From NCBI GenBank assembly GCA_033961575.1, contig CM066737.1, forward strand, positions 64,748,771-64,812,770: a stretch of 64,000 nt of DNA, read 5' to 3'. Positions within the stretch are counted from its first letter, which is position 1; each line of letters starts with the position of its first letter. The stretch is from Aselliscus stoliczkanus. Taxonomy: Eukaryota; Chordata; Mammalia; Chiroptera; Hipposideridae. Shown piece after piece: positions 11,686-22,930 of the stretch. Both the position numbers and the translations under genes were made by a program. The notes under the pieces are model-generated. The model ran no database searches. It saw only the letters and a list, made by a program, of their open reading frames with translations, and was not told where the DNA came from.

Positions 11686-12061
11686 CATTCACAGTCCCAA
11701 ACCGCAATTACTTTCACACCAACCTAATAGTAAGCAAAACATAAATGTTAGCTTTTTTCATTGCTGTTGTTTTTAATTTTTGTAGCTGATATTATTTATC
11801 CATAAATTGCTGCTACTCAGAACATAATGAGGGCAAATTTCCTAGCTATTTTAGTCAGAATTAGTAAGTAGACAGAGTAGAAAGCAAAGCAAAAATCATT
11901 TATTTCCAATAAATTTTTCCTAGTGGACGAATGGTCTTAAAAGACAAACACCACATAGGTTTTCATATACGAGTATATACTAAATGTACACATGTGTTAA
12001 ATAGTACCTATTAAGTACAGGTAGAAAATAAAGAAAGAACTTATTTAAAATGTATAACAGT
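11686..12061. other. No gene seen
   Basis: AT-rich. Nothing recognisable. Confidence 0.5.
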
Positions 12062-12500
12062 GGGGCTGGCCCAGTGGCACATTGATTAGGAGCTGGCTTG
12101 GGAGGTCAGCTCTGAGCAGCAGGGCCCCTGTTCAGATCCCACATATGAGGGCCAGTGACACTGCCCTCTACAGCTAAGATGGTGAACAACAGCTCCACCT
12201 GGAGCTGGGCGGCTGTGAATCCCTGGGGATGGCATAGCTGCAGCCCCTGCTGCAGTGGGCTGCCATAGGCTACAGTGAGTGGCAGGCAGCCAGCGTGAGT
12301 GGCTGGCAGCTGGTGTGAGCTGCCAAGAGCCGCTGTGAGTGCCGTCCAGAGGCTGTCGACTGATCTGCCTCACCCGGGAAGAGCGCAATGATAATACCAA
12401 CATGGGCCAGTGAAGCAATGTCCTCCGCAACTAGACTGAAGAACAAAAGGACACCATCTTGTCTGTTCCCCTTCCCCGATTCCCCAATAAAATCTTTAAA
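12062..12500 (+). mobile_element. Long composite SINE (type B, about 435 bp)
   Basis: Head gggctggcccagtggcacat with a B-box-like gttcagatccca, then the type A end cagtgacactgccctc, then a long non-tRNA body (tacagctaagatggtgaaca; repeated ggctggcagctggtgtgagc-like words; acatgggccagtgaagcaat) and the tail ttccccaataaaatctttaa. The direct repeat aaaatgtataaca flanks it at 12048 and 12499. AATAAA in the tail is part of the family. Antisense frames at 12086-12536 are translations of this SINE. Confidence 0.9.
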
Positions 12501-12784
12501 AAATGTATAACAATGCAAGTTGTTTTCTTGTAGCAAATATTTGTGTGACTTGTCTTTACAGATGGAATAAACCTTTTGAAAGTTCTGGAAATTAAGTTCC
12601 TATAATAAGATTCATTTTGAGTTTACTGCTATGTAATACTTAGGAAAAATTTCTGAAGTAGTAAAAAGTAAAATTAATTCCTAGTAGTTATAGTAATTTA
12701 TGATTGTAATACCAATCTTACATTGTCATCCCAAGTGGACAAGCTGACAATGCAGAATAGGGTAAAGGGGATCAAATATATGGT

Positions 12785-12915
12785 GATGGAAAGAGAACTG
12801 ACTCTGGGTAGTGAGCACACAATGTGATATATAGGTGATGTAGTACAGAATTGTGCACCTGAAATCTATGTAACTTTGCTAACAACTGTCACCCTAATAA
12901 ACTTTTAAAAAAAAG
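12785..12915 (+). mobile_element. L1 3' end fragment, sense
   Basis: gatgtagtacagaattgtgc, acctgaaatctatgtaactt and the final gtcaccctaataaac make a common L1 3' terminus in laurasiatherian mammals. The reverse complement of a related end is at 34715-34800. It runs into a poly-A where a type A SINE is inserted. Confidence 0.65.
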
Positions 12916-12919
12916 TTAG

Positions 12920-13020
12920 GCCTGCCGAGTGGCGTGGTGGTTAAGCGCTGGCTTGGGAAGCCAGCGGCCCCGGTTCAGACCCACATATGAGGGCCAGTGA
13001 CACTGCCCTCAAAAAAAAAA
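12920..13020 (+). mobile_element. Short tRNA-derived SINE (type A), sense
   Basis: gcctgccgagtggcgtggtg, gttaagcgctggcttgggaa, ccccggttcagacccacata, gagggccagtgacactgccc, then poly-A. Flanked by aaaagttag on both sides (12911-12919 and 13019-13027). It inserted in the A tail of the preceding L1 end. This sense copy shows that type A equals the first 100 bases of type B. Confidence 0.9.
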
Positions 13021-13129
13021 AAGTTAGTGAACAATTTATTAATCTAAATTGATTTCAAATTAGAATTAGTTATTCTGAATCCAGAATTTTAAGAAATGAA
13101 AAAAAAAAGATTTGTAAAGGAAAACATTG

Positions 13130-13690
13130 CCCATTGTGGGCAGGGAGTGATGGGGACCAAGGTTTTGCCACCCTAAACCTGCCTTTCAGGATGTTGATTT
13201 TAAGCTGGTTGTTTAGAAAAGAAAGACTCAGAAAATCTTTTGACTTTCCCCCTTTTCCTTCCTAAGAGATTCAGGTGGATAAACTTCCTTCAGGACAATG
13301 ATCTTAGCATAATCACTTTAGCATTAGACAGAAAGACCCCAAGCAGGAGTCAATTGACTATATTCATCCTCCCCCCCTCCTGCTTCCCATTGTTATCTGG
13401 GGTGCCTAGCAAAAATTTACCTGCCATATGTATTTTGCTCTTCCTCAATTACTTGCCAATCACCCATTTTCACTTTTAAAATCTAAAACCCTGTTTCTCC
13501 CTTTCGTCCTTTGTCCAAAATATACATATGCAACGTTGCCTGACTGTTTTTGGAATTGTCATGCTATGTGAATTCCCCATGTACACATATTGAAATTTGA
13601 TTTTCTCCTGTTAATCTGTTAATTTGACTATTAGCCCAGCTTGAAGGACTTAGAAATGGGAAGAAAAGTTATTATTATTATTTTTTAGCC
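13130..13690 (+). mobile_element. ERV LTR, copy 1 of a tandem pair
   Basis: About 520 bases matching 13705-14275 throughout: accaaggttttgccacccta versus accaaaattttgacaccctg; gattttaagctgg; agactcagaaaatcttttga; aagagattcaggtggata; gaattccccatgt; ttgattttctcctgttaatc. The end words (TCCTGTTAATCTGTTAATTTGA) are typical of class I ERV LTRs. No retroviral gene lies between the copies. Subfamily not named. Confidence 0.65.
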
Positions 13691-13704
13691 CCTATGGAAT
13701 ATTC

Positions 13705-14275
13705 ATGTAGAAGAAACTGAAGAGAACCAAAATTTTGACACCCTGAAGCTGCTTTTGGGGATATTGATTTTAAGCTGTTTAAAAGTAACGAGACTCAGAA
13801 AGAATATTTGACTCTCCTTCTTTTCCTGTCTAGGAGATTCAGACAGAAAAACCTGCTTCAGGAAGGAAATTTTGGAATGCTTCCTGAGCCTAATTTGATT
13901 TCAGTATGGTAAATAAGAGGACATCAGTCAGGGACCTGTTATCTATTATAGATACCCTCTGTGTCCCACTGTCTCTGACTTGCCCAGCAAGAAGTGTCAT
14001 GTGTGTTCCCCTTTTCCTGAAGTACCTGCAAATTGTCCATTCTCACTTCTGATATCCCAAACCCCAACCCCCTTTTTCTCCTGTGTCCTAAATATGTCTC
14101 ATATACCCAATGTTGCCTCACTATCTTTGGAATTTTCATGCTTATGTGAATTCCCCATGTTCACTTATTAAAACATTTGATTTTCTCCTGTTAATCTATC
14201 TCTGTTAATTTGATTATTACCTCAGCTAGAAGAAGTTAGAAGTTGGGAGAAAAAGTATTTGTTTTTTTTTTTTCT
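13705..14275 (+). mobile_element. ERV LTR, copy 2 of a tandem pair
   Basis: Second direct copy of the LTR at 13130-13690, separated by a short AT-rich junction. Near the end it carries a duplicated 'taatctatctctgttaattt' word. The two differ enough to be old. The frames at 13240, 13939 and 13980 are chance readings of these LTRs. Confidence 0.65.
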
Positions 14276-14529
14276 AGCTCCCACATAAAATTATACTTCA
14301 ATAGAGCTTCAGGTGTACATGGTATGAGAATGGAACTCCCAACCAATATAAGCAAATACCAGTTCAGTTGAAATTATAAACTTTGTGTCTTTGCGATGTG
14401 AACTTGTTACCACTAAGTTGACTGTAATTTTTTTTTCATTGTTTTTTTAAATTATAATAATAAATTTAACCTTCTCATCTTGATTTTATTTGGGGCATTG
14501 CTGGTATTTCTAATAAGGATGGAAATTTG

Positions 14530-15150
14530 TCCACAGGTTAAACGTGACAAGCTCAGGAGACTGAAAATAACCACAGTAAGATGATCAGAACATAAAAATT
14601 CCTAACTAAAAGTGAGTCATGACTTACCAGTATTTATATCCTTGGCCAGTAGCTTCCTTGACAAAGGTCAATCTATACCTTAAGTGAGCCTGTCTATTGT
14701 CTTTTTTGCATCTAAGATAACAGACTCTTGGAATGACAGAGAAACCCCTTTTTCCAGACCCCCCAAGGGCACAACCCACCACACCAGAATAGGAAATTTA
14801 AGAATCCCTGGTTGCTATCTTGTTCCCTGAATATCACCTCTATGTGCTGTAAAATGCTATTAATTATCCCACCAATGTAAAAGAAGTGTGTGTCTCTCCA
14901 TTTTACTTTTTACCCAATCCCAGAGATTTCCCCACTTTGCTTTCTCCAACCCCCTTAATCTATCGCCAATGTATTTAATGTAACCCTCCTCTTTTGATTC
15001 TAATGTATGAAATATGTTGCAAAACTACCATTTTCCAGAGCATTTTCTCAATCCATTAAGATTTTGCTTCCTGGCAATTGTCATCAGTTTGGCTGAAATA
15101 AACTCTTATAAGCTTTTTTTTAGGCTGGATTTTTCTTCATTGACACTAAG
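14530..15150 (+). mobile_element. Probable ERV LTR, different family
   Basis: CT-rich middle with accctcctcttttgattc, then a promoter/polyA-like 3' part (tggctgaaataaactcttat, gctttttttta, ttcttcattgaca). The layout fits an LTR: a C/T-rich U3, an AATAAA-like aataaac, and a TTGACA end. It follows the tandem LTR pair but does not match it. No gag, pol or env reading frame is attached. Confidence 0.45.
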
Positions 15151-16567
15151 ATGTCTGACTGTATTACATTCTGTAACATAGAACAGAGTAAGAATAAGTA
15201 ACTTATCCTCAGAAACATGACTGTGGCTGCATTAAATTAACACCCTGCTCTGATCAATGGAATCCTCCAGATAGAGTGAGTTTACCAAAAGGCAACAGAC
15301 CTAGGTAATAAAAGTCTTCGTTGATTGTTTGGCTTATCTCCCATTCTCATTTTACTGGTGTAACAAAATCTGAGAGTGACTTTATGAATTACTACTCTGA
15401 AGAGCAAAATACAGTTCTGAATGTTCTGGAGAGGAATACAGCCTCTAGTCAACCCCTGCATTGACCGTGCCCCCAAACATACTGACATTTGCTTGGCTGA
15501 GTTACTGTGATTTAAACATTCAAAAATTCTAAAGACTTTTAACAACTTAAGTATTTAAATAACATCGTTACCTGAATGAAATTATGTAGAAATTGTCCCA
15601 ATAATTTCTTAATAAATTATTCAGATTAATGTAGAGCTGTATGTTTTGTATATATAGTATATGTAAATGTGTATATATTTCATGAAAATAGTTTTGATTT
15701 TGTAATGATTAAAAAAATTGAGCTTGAATTATTAGATCTGCCTCTTTTTGCCTAATCTTGGGCAAGTTTCAGTTTTCTTACATATAAAATGGTATTGATC
15801 ATACCTGCCCTACCATCTTCACAGAGATATTTTGAGGATTAAATGAATTCAAGCATTTTGATACTACTTTATAAGATGAAAAAATCGATATGAATATAGT
15901 ACATTGGTACTCTTATGGATATTACTTTTATGCAAAAATCTTTGGACCTTAGAAATATATGAACTTCCTTACTCCTATTTAAGGACATTTTTTTTGTCAT
16001 TCCACAAAAAACTTTTAAGATAAGTGGTATAGTAGATTGGGTTTGGTGAGAGCAAGGATTCTGAAATATACATTAGCATGCAAATTTGATTATAGAGTGC
16101 CCTCTGGATCAATACCTGTGGAGGAAGGAAAAAAGCAAGACTGGGCAAGGAAATATTTGGCTCAACAAATGTAGGCTCACAAAGGCCTCAACTGACCCAA
16201 TGGGAATCTCTTAAACTAAGATGATTTCAAAATTGCCCCAAGGTGGGACAAAGATACCAAACCTTTTTAAGCCTATGTGTTCAGTATTAGATGTGAGCTA
16301 CCCCTGAAAAGAGGGTGAAGCAGCTTTTTATAGCCTAGGCAATTCTCTTCAAAGTAGTGACAGCAGAGAAGTACTGGCCAGCAACACTTCTAGCCACTGA
16401 AGAAATTAACCGTTTCAGTTCTTATAGGAGATTCATGTGTTGGTGCATTGCAACTCCCACGAGTTTCTTCCAAAAAGCTTCTGAATTCTTAATATTGTCC
16501 TTAAGGAGCACATGCCTCTTTCTAGTATAAGTTTGTGAAATATGAACATGTAAGAGTATATATTATA
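15151..16567. other. No gene seen; unassigned sequence with one MIR
   Basis: The 87-codon antisense frame at 15282-15545 shows no domain. About 16090-16560 has better base balance (tgggcaaggaaatatttggc, caaaggcctcaactgaccca, gtgacagcagagaagtactg) and may be an undiagnosed old repeat or retroposed sequence. I cannot name it. Confidence 0.4.
15745..15865 (+). mobile_element. MIR fragment, sense
   Basis: cctaatcttgggcaagttt, cagttttcttacatataaaa, tttgaggattaaatgaattc follow the central and 3' part of MIR. Confidence 0.75.
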
Positions 16568-16727
16568 GGGCTGGCCGAGTGGCTCAGTTGGTTAAGAGCT
16601 CGCTCAAGAGTGCAAGCTGAGCTCTGAGCAATGGCGGTTCGATGCCAGCCCGAGCTGAGTTGCCGTTCAGCTGCCAACAGGTGGCAGGATGGCTCAGCTA
16701 AAAAAAAAAAAAAAAAAAAAAAAAACC
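16568..16727 (+). mobile_element. tRNA-derived SINE (type C), sense
   Basis: gggctggccgagtggctcag, gttaagagctcgctcaagag, the B-box-like ggttcgatgccag, and the type C body end ggcaggatggctcagctaaa with a pure A tail of about 25. Flanked by agagtatatat (about 16552 and 16731). A clean, relatively young copy. Confidence 0.9.
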
Positions 16728-17649
16728 AAAAGAGTATATATCATCAATTTTAATATAATCCCTTCCATTTCATATCAAGACCCATAGCAAACATTCAAAA
16801 AAGAGTTTTCAACAATGGTCTATTTGGAGAAATGCTATTTATATATTAAGGTTTACCACAAATTATTTCTTTTTCTTTTGAACCTTCCTGGCTGATTATT
16901 TCAGTCAAATTACATTAGTTAATCAGGCATTATTTACATTGGGTGATCGAATCAGCTTGCCACATTGCAACAAAATGTGATTATTTTATGAATCATTGTG
17001 ACCAAAGAGATTTAAAACAGAATCTTGACTATACTCTAAATAAGATTAATCACTTGTTTTAAAAGTTAGATTTGCTTTCTTTCTCATGTATATTTTCCTT
17101 TTTGAAATTGTAGTGATGTGCTTAAGCTTCAGACTCTAAGCTTTAAAGTCTGAAGAATTTGTACATAGTCTGTAAATCTTTTGTCTTTGTCTACTAAGCA
17201 CAAATAAGGATTAGGAACTTTTAAAACTTGCATCGATCACCACAGTAATAAAGACTGTATTTTGCATAGACTCTTCAGCTATGAAAATAAGCAATAACTT
17301 ATATAAACACAGTTTTTATGGAATCAAGAGACAAGGTTTTCAATAGGAAATGAAGGGCCCTGAAAAAAGGATTGTTTCTCCCAACATATTCATCCATATG
17401 AAATCAGATTAAAGTGAAAAAGTATGGGTATTCTAGAAAGGGCAGTGATTTGTAGAACAAAATCTCACAAACTGGACTTGAGGAAAATAATAAGATTGAG
17501 TTGGGTATTAAGGTTAAAAACATTTTGGTCTGGGAAATAGCTGTCCACCTTCATCCTCCATTCTTTTACTTCCTGACTGCTTTTGAATGTATACAGAGCC
17601 TAATATAGTTTTCAGGGTAAAGTGGAATAGAATCAATGTAACACTCAAT

Positions 17650-17865
17650 GAGTTCTAGTTTATAGGGCAGGAATTGTATTAGGTTTTTATGCCTGCAAAT
17701 TTTAGCAGATACTAACATCAGCCCCATAAAATGACATTCTTGTTCCCATTTGATGGATGATGAGGATTGGGGTTGAGAGGCAAGTTAATTGCCCTAGGTT
17801 ACATGGAAAATAAATTCCGGACTCAGGATTCAAACTTAATTCAGCCTTGACTCAGAAACTCATCA
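17650..17865 (-). mobile_element. MIR, antisense
   Basis: gggcaggaattgtattaggt, tgttcccatttgatggatga, ttgagaggcaagttaattgc, cctaggttacatgg and the final ggactcaggattcaaactta parallel antisense MIR in order. Highly diverged. Confidence 0.65.
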
Positions 17866-18277
17866 TTTCATTGTTGTTACCTCTGCATGGTACTCTCCTT
17901 GTTTACCACCACCATCTTGCAGCTGCCCCTCTCTGATCTGTATGGCATTGTGCCTTCCCCAATTTAGGGAAGCAGAAATAACCCTGATTTTCTGAGTTTA
18001 GAGATGGATCTGATGACAGATTCTAATTGAGAAATTGCTACAGACTGGCTTTCAAAAACTCCATTTTTCTGTCATTTTTAGGGGAACCTATTGGGAAGTT
18101 GTATGCTCTTCATTTTTTTAAAAAAAAAACGGAAGAAAAAGAGGGACACTTTAAAGATGAAGGTAAACTTTGATTTTCTAATGTCATAGCATTTTTTTCT
18201 TGCATTGAAAATGGTGGAATAAATCTTAACAGACTCATTAACAAAAGAAAATCACCCTGTTGACTTAATCAACTTTA

Positions 18278-18292
18278 GTGTGTGTGCGTGTG

Positions 18293-18341
<49 letters not shown>
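18278..18341. repeat. (TG)n microsatellite
   Basis: Nearly pure TG, with one TGCG and one TGCA interruption near its left end. Confidence 0.97.
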
Positions 18342-18342
<1 letters not shown>

Positions 18343-19603
18343 TAATGGTTTGCAACGAGGCTTCCAGCAACAACAAAAAAAAACAACAATAATAATTACT
18401 TAACTTTACAACAGTCTTTTGAGGAACTATCCCTTCACTGCTTCTCTACTTTGGTCTTTTTATTTCTCCTCTCTAATGTGTGTAATTACTTTTCAGCAGA
18501 TAGTAGACTACTGGGAGAAATATAAGAAAGATATGGTTGACAGAAAATCTACTCCAAGAAAGTATGTTTTATATGCAGCATGACACTTGGTGTAAAATTT
18601 AGCATCTCCCTATCCTTTAGTCATTTCTATTCCTGTAAACATTCATTATCTATTTATCAAGTTGAAGCTGTCCTGTCTTTTAGCAATGCTTGCCCTTTAT
18701 GTTAAAATGATGGATTGTACTTGAAATCTAAATGTCTCATCAACTACATTTTATGTGTGGCTTTTCAATTGGTTATGACTCTTCTAAAAATTAAAACTGT
18801 TCTTAATCTCTAAAACACTGAAACCAGGATGAATCTGTGAAGTTAATAGAGACAGTTAGCATAAGAAATTTTGCATTTTCTTCATGTAGTTTATCCTCTG
18901 TGTATTGACATGTAAAATAAATATGTATACTCTTCACAAAAACTGGAAGCATTTGTAGAGTAAATTAAAAACTACAAATTAATTAAACTGTTAATTCAAA
19001 ATCACAAATGGTTTATCCATAAATTTGGAAAATAATTGAAATAGTTGATTACAAAGAAATCATGTTGCCATTTCCATTTCTCTCTTGGTGAAATAATAAT
19101 TTGATTAAATCACAAACTGAACTTTGACAACAAGCATAAGTAAATAAATTATATTTTTAGACATCATATACTTTTCTTATTTTTATTGAAATTATTAGCA
19201 TCATATGATTGATCTACATTGTAATTGAACTATTAAACAAATCCAGATAGAAAACTATTAAATACTATGCCCAACTGTATTCATGTCATGCCATTGGTGT
19301 ATGAAAATACATAAATAGAGCAATGGATAAATTGATCCAGCTTTTACTAATATTAGTCAATCCATTCAATTTGGTTCTAGCAAAAATTACTTTCTATCAA
19401 ACTTGAAAGGAAAGAGGTCACTTAAGAATTTTTCAAAGCCTGTATTACAAAACTTAAATAGTATAAAAGAGCTAATTGTTCTATTGAGTATCATTTGCAT
19501 TGATATTTTAAAAAATGGTCACTCATATTTGGCAACTACTTCTCTGCATGTGTTGAGGGAGCTAATCAATTTTGGCAGCTGTCGACCACCATTTTCAGCA
19601 AAA

Positions 19604-19604
<1 letters not shown>

Positions 19605-19653
<49 letters not shown>
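19605..19653. repeat. (TG)n microsatellite
   Basis: About 24 uninterrupted TG units. Confidence 0.97.
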
Positions 19654-19656
<3 letters not shown>

Positions 19657-20642
19657 AAATTAAGTGATGAGGTATCTGACTCACATATGCAAACTGTTGG
19701 GGGACTAGATTGCATTTTGCCTACTTGGACTTAATTTTAAGGCATATGCAATATGCAGATTCTCTTATATTACTACTGGACAAACCTTCTTAATAACTCA
19801 AAACTGATGCTTTTATAGAATGTATTCATATTGTTTTTTTGATCAAATCATGTCCACCTGACCTTTGTGTTTATGTTAAAATATGTAAATACTATATCTA
19901 ACTAATGGGAGGATAAATTGCAAAAGTATGCAAAACTTTGGAAATAAATGCATTAAAAACATTAATTTTGAAACAGTATTAATTAGAAATTTAAATCTAT
20001 ACTAATGATTTGTAATGGAATTTTAATTAGTGGAGAAACATAAATACAGGTTACTTAGTACTTTTTTCTTCAGCAAGAATATACACTTGCCACCAAGACT
20101 GTAATAAAAATTCCACATAAAACAGTATCTCTTAGAAAATCAGATGAAGAGAAAATATGATGCTACAGAGGTCTATATTAATAGTATGTACATTTTAAAA
20201 TATTATTTTATCAAAATCACCATGGGAAAAATATTTTAAAGAGATATTCAAAAAAGAGCGATGTGGAGGTAAATAAGAAGCTCTGAAGTTATTTCAAGGT
20301 ATAATAGTAAATGCAAAATACATATAACAAGGAATAAATGTTTTCCAAAAACAGATTTAGTGAAAAAAATTGGTCAAAGATTATGTAAAATCAGAATTGA
20401 GAAAATTATAAAATTGAAGGAGATAAAAAAAAGACGCATACATGTTGATGGAAGAAACTATGGCATTTTCTCTTACTATGTGAAATTTCTTGGCTTTTTG
20501 AAAGAACATGTTCTTAAAAGTACAATGGGAAATGCTTCTTTCTAGTACTGTTCAACTTTTTTGTTGTGGAATACTACATACGCCAGAAAAACCAGAAACG
20601 TTGTATGAAGCATAAAAACAAGAACAACATATATATCTATAG

Positions 20643-21071
20643 GGGCCGGCCGAGTGGCGCATTGGTTAAGAGCTGGTTTTGGGATGCCAAGCGGCCCCGG
20701 TTCGGATCCCACATATGAGGGCCAGTGACACTGCCCTCTACAGCTAACAACAGCTCCATCTGGAGCTGGGCTGCGTGAGCCCTGGCGACGGTGTAGGTTG
20801 CAGCCCCTGCTGCAGTGGGCTGCCATAGGCTACAGTGAGGGGCCGGCAGCCAGCGTGAGCTGCCAATAGCCGCAGTGAGCGACATCCAGAGGGCGTGGAC
20901 TGATCTAACTCATCTGGGAAGAACGCAATGACGATAACAACATGGGCCAGTGAAGCAACATCCTCTGCAACTAGACTGAAGAATAAAAGGAGAGCAACTT
21001 CTATGTTCCCCTTCCCCCATTCCCCAATGCTGTTCCCCTCCCCCAATTCCCCAATAAAATCTTTAAAAAAA
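20643..21071 (+). mobile_element. Long composite SINE (type B), left arm of an inverted pair
   Basis: gggccggccgagtggcgcat, B-box-like ggttcggatccca, gccagtgacactgccctcta, cagctccatctggagctggg, acatgggccagtgaagcaac, and the tail ccccaataaaatctttaaa. The 3' part has the purine/pyrimidine tract ccccttcccccattcccca twice. Open frames overlapping 20542-21119 on both strands are translations of the SINE. Confidence 0.92.
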
Positions 21072-21073
21072 AC

Positions 21074-21076
<3 letters not shown>

Positions 21077-21125
<49 letters not shown>

Positions 21126-21150
21126 TATCTATATTTAAATATAGATATAT
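21077..21150. repeat. (AT)n and TATA-rich spacer between inverted SINEs
   Basis: About 20 AT units, then aaatatatatctatatttaa and its mirror. The spacer is itself close to palindromic. Confidence 0.95.
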
Positions 21151-21576
21151 ATTTTAAAGATTTTATTGGGGAATTGGGGGAGGGGAACAGCGTTGAGGAA
21201 TCAGGGAAGGGGAACAGACAAGTTGTTATCTTTTTGTTCTTCAGTCTAGTTGCGGATGACATTGCTTCACTGGCCCATGTTGGTATCATCATTCCATTCT
21301 TCCTAGATGAGGCAGATCGGTCGCCAGCCTCTGGATGGTCGCTCACCACGGCTATTGGCGGCTCACGCTGGCTGCAGCCACTCACGCTGGCTGCTGGCCA
21401 CTCACTGTAGCCTATGGCAGCCCACTGCATCAGGGGCTGCAACCTACACCGTCGCCAGGGCTCACGCAGCCCAGCTCCAGATGGAGCTGTTGTTAGCTGT
21501 AGAGGGCGGTGTCACTGGCCCTCATATGTGGGATCCCCAAACCAGCTCTTAACCAATGTGCCACTTGGCCGGCCCA
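21150..21576 (-). mobile_element. Long composite SINE (type B), right arm of an inverted pair
   Basis: Reverse complement of the same family: tttaaagattttattgggga, gttcttcagtctagttgcgg, the 'ttcactggcccatgttggta' word, gagggcggtgtcactggccc and the end cacttggccggccc. Its tail faces the tail of the copy at 20643. The 232-codon antisense frame at 20744-21442 spans both SINEs and the AT tract and is not a gene. Confidence 0.92.
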
Positions 21577-22088
21577 AGGACAATGTATATTGATGGCATT
21601 TAGAGAACTAGCAAAATTTAAGTACTTGAGCAGTCAAGATTCTAGATAGAAGGGAAATTCAGAGAGGTGAACCTCAAATCTGTGCCACATTTCTGCTCAA
21701 GGCATTGACAATTCTTAAGACTAGCTAAGAGGCTGAGAATAGTAATAGAGCTTGCTTCCAAGAGTCCTAGAGGTGGCAGATTGAATCAGATTTCAGGACC
21801 AACCAAGAAGGAGGAACTATAGGAAAGATGGCTTTCAATTACAAACCACAGTGGGCTACATCCTTCAAGTAGGGGAGAATTGGAAATAAACTAGTTCATA
21901 CAAAAGTTAAATTCTAGGCTCTAGTCAGCACAATACCTGATGGGTTTAAGGTAGTCAGCCTCCATAGTAAGTATCTACAAGATAAATTTTTTTTTAAATT
22001 CTACCTTAATAAGACAAAAGTTTTGTAGACACAAATTTTTGTTTCAATTTTTTACAGTGTGTGGTAATAAATTTTAAAAAGTTAACCT
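21577..22088. other. No gene seen
   Basis: Ordinary composition with no frame above chance length. The last 60 bases are AT-rich. Confidence 0.5.
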
Positions 22089-22548
22089 AGCGCCGGCTTA
22101 GTGGCGCATTGGTTAAGAGCTGGCTTGGGATGCTAGCTCTGAGCTGCAGGGCCCCGGTTCAGATCCCACATGGGCCAGTGACTCTGCGCCCTCTACAGCT
22201 AAGATGGTGAACAACAGCTCGACCTGGAGCTGGGCTGCTGTGAGTCGCCTGTGACGGCAAAAGCTGCAGTGGGCTGCCATAAGCTACCATGAGTGGCTGG
22301 CAGCCAACATGAGTGGCTGGCAGCCCCCATGAGCTGCCATGAGCCACTGTGACTGGCCATCCAGAAGCCGGCGACTGATCTGCCTCATCCGGGAAGAGCG
22401 CAATGATGATACCAACATGGGCCAGTGAAGCGACATCCTCCACAACTAGACTGAAGAACAAAAGGACAGCAACTTGTCTGTTCCCCTTCCCTGATTCCCC
22501 AATGCTGTTCCCTCCCCTATTTCCCCAACAAAACCTTTAAGAAAAATG
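22089..22548 (+). mobile_element. Long composite SINE (type B), variant head
   Basis: gcgccggcttagtggcgcat, gttcagatcccacatgggcc, agctaagatggtgaacaaca, repeated ggctggcagccaacatgagt-like words, tgaagaacaaaaggacagca and the tail ccccaacaaaacctttaa (AATAAA mutated to AACAAA). The head differs from the neighbouring copies (gctagctctgagctgcaggg after the A-box), like the copy at 12062, so at least two subtypes exist. It abuts the inverted L1 at 22550. Confidence 0.9.
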
Positions 22549-22549
22549 G

Positions 22550-22930
22550 TAAGATTTCATTTTTTATGGCCAAGTAATACTCCATTGTATAAATGTATCA
22601 CAGTTTCTATATCCAATCGTCTATCAGTGGATATTTCGGTTGTTTCCATATCTTGGTTGTTGTGAATAGCACTGCAATAAAGATAGGGGTGCATACATTT
22701 TTTCAAATCAGTGTTTTGGATTTCTTTGGATAGATACGCAGGAGTGGAATTTCTGAGACATAAGGTAGTTCCATTTTCAATTTTTTGAGGAGCCTCCATA
22801 CTGTTTTCCATAGTGGCTGCACCAATCTGCAATCCCACCAACAGTACACGATGGTTCCCTTTTCTCTACATCCTCCGCAACACTTGTTGTTTGTTGATTT
22901 ATTGGTAGTAGGCATTCTGACAGGAGTGAG
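22550..22930 (-). mobile_element. L1 ORF2 C-terminal region, inverted 5' part of the L1 at 22931
   Basis: Antisense ORF2 end: aagatttcattttttatggc, agtaatactccattgtataa, gtgaatagcactgcaataaa, gtggctgcaccaatctgcaa, gcattctgacaggagtgagg. The antisense frames at 22557-22974 carry scraps of the L1 C-terminal motif series (the CWWD/VQPLWK block and the YPKKSK block) broken by frameshifts. Order and junction fit a twin-primed inversion of the element to the right. Confidence 0.8.

Larger units (their letters stand above)
16728..20642. other. About 3.9 kb without a gene; unassigned, with one MIR and two TG microsatellites
   Basis: Low-GC sequence. The frames at 19403-19663 (its end is a poly-CV run from a TG repeat) and 20360-20545 are not supported as genes. 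Old repeats too decayed to see may be present. It is the longest stretch here with almost no young insertion. Confidence 0.5.

Noticed and set aside
12062..12500. Functional tRNA gene suggested by A-box and B-box-like words in SINE heads
   Set aside because: The heads diverge from a cloverleaf and are followed by SINE bodies and A tails; many copies with target duplications show that they are SINEs.
20744..21442. 232-codon antisense open frame, the longest in the window
   Set aside because: It runs across two SINEs in opposite orientation and an AT microsatellite (IYIYIY run). The translation is of repeat DNA and has no domain.
20643..22548. CRISPR-like or tandem repeat array
   Set aside because: The repeated units are whole SINEs in mixed orientation without regular spacers; this is eukaryotic DNA.
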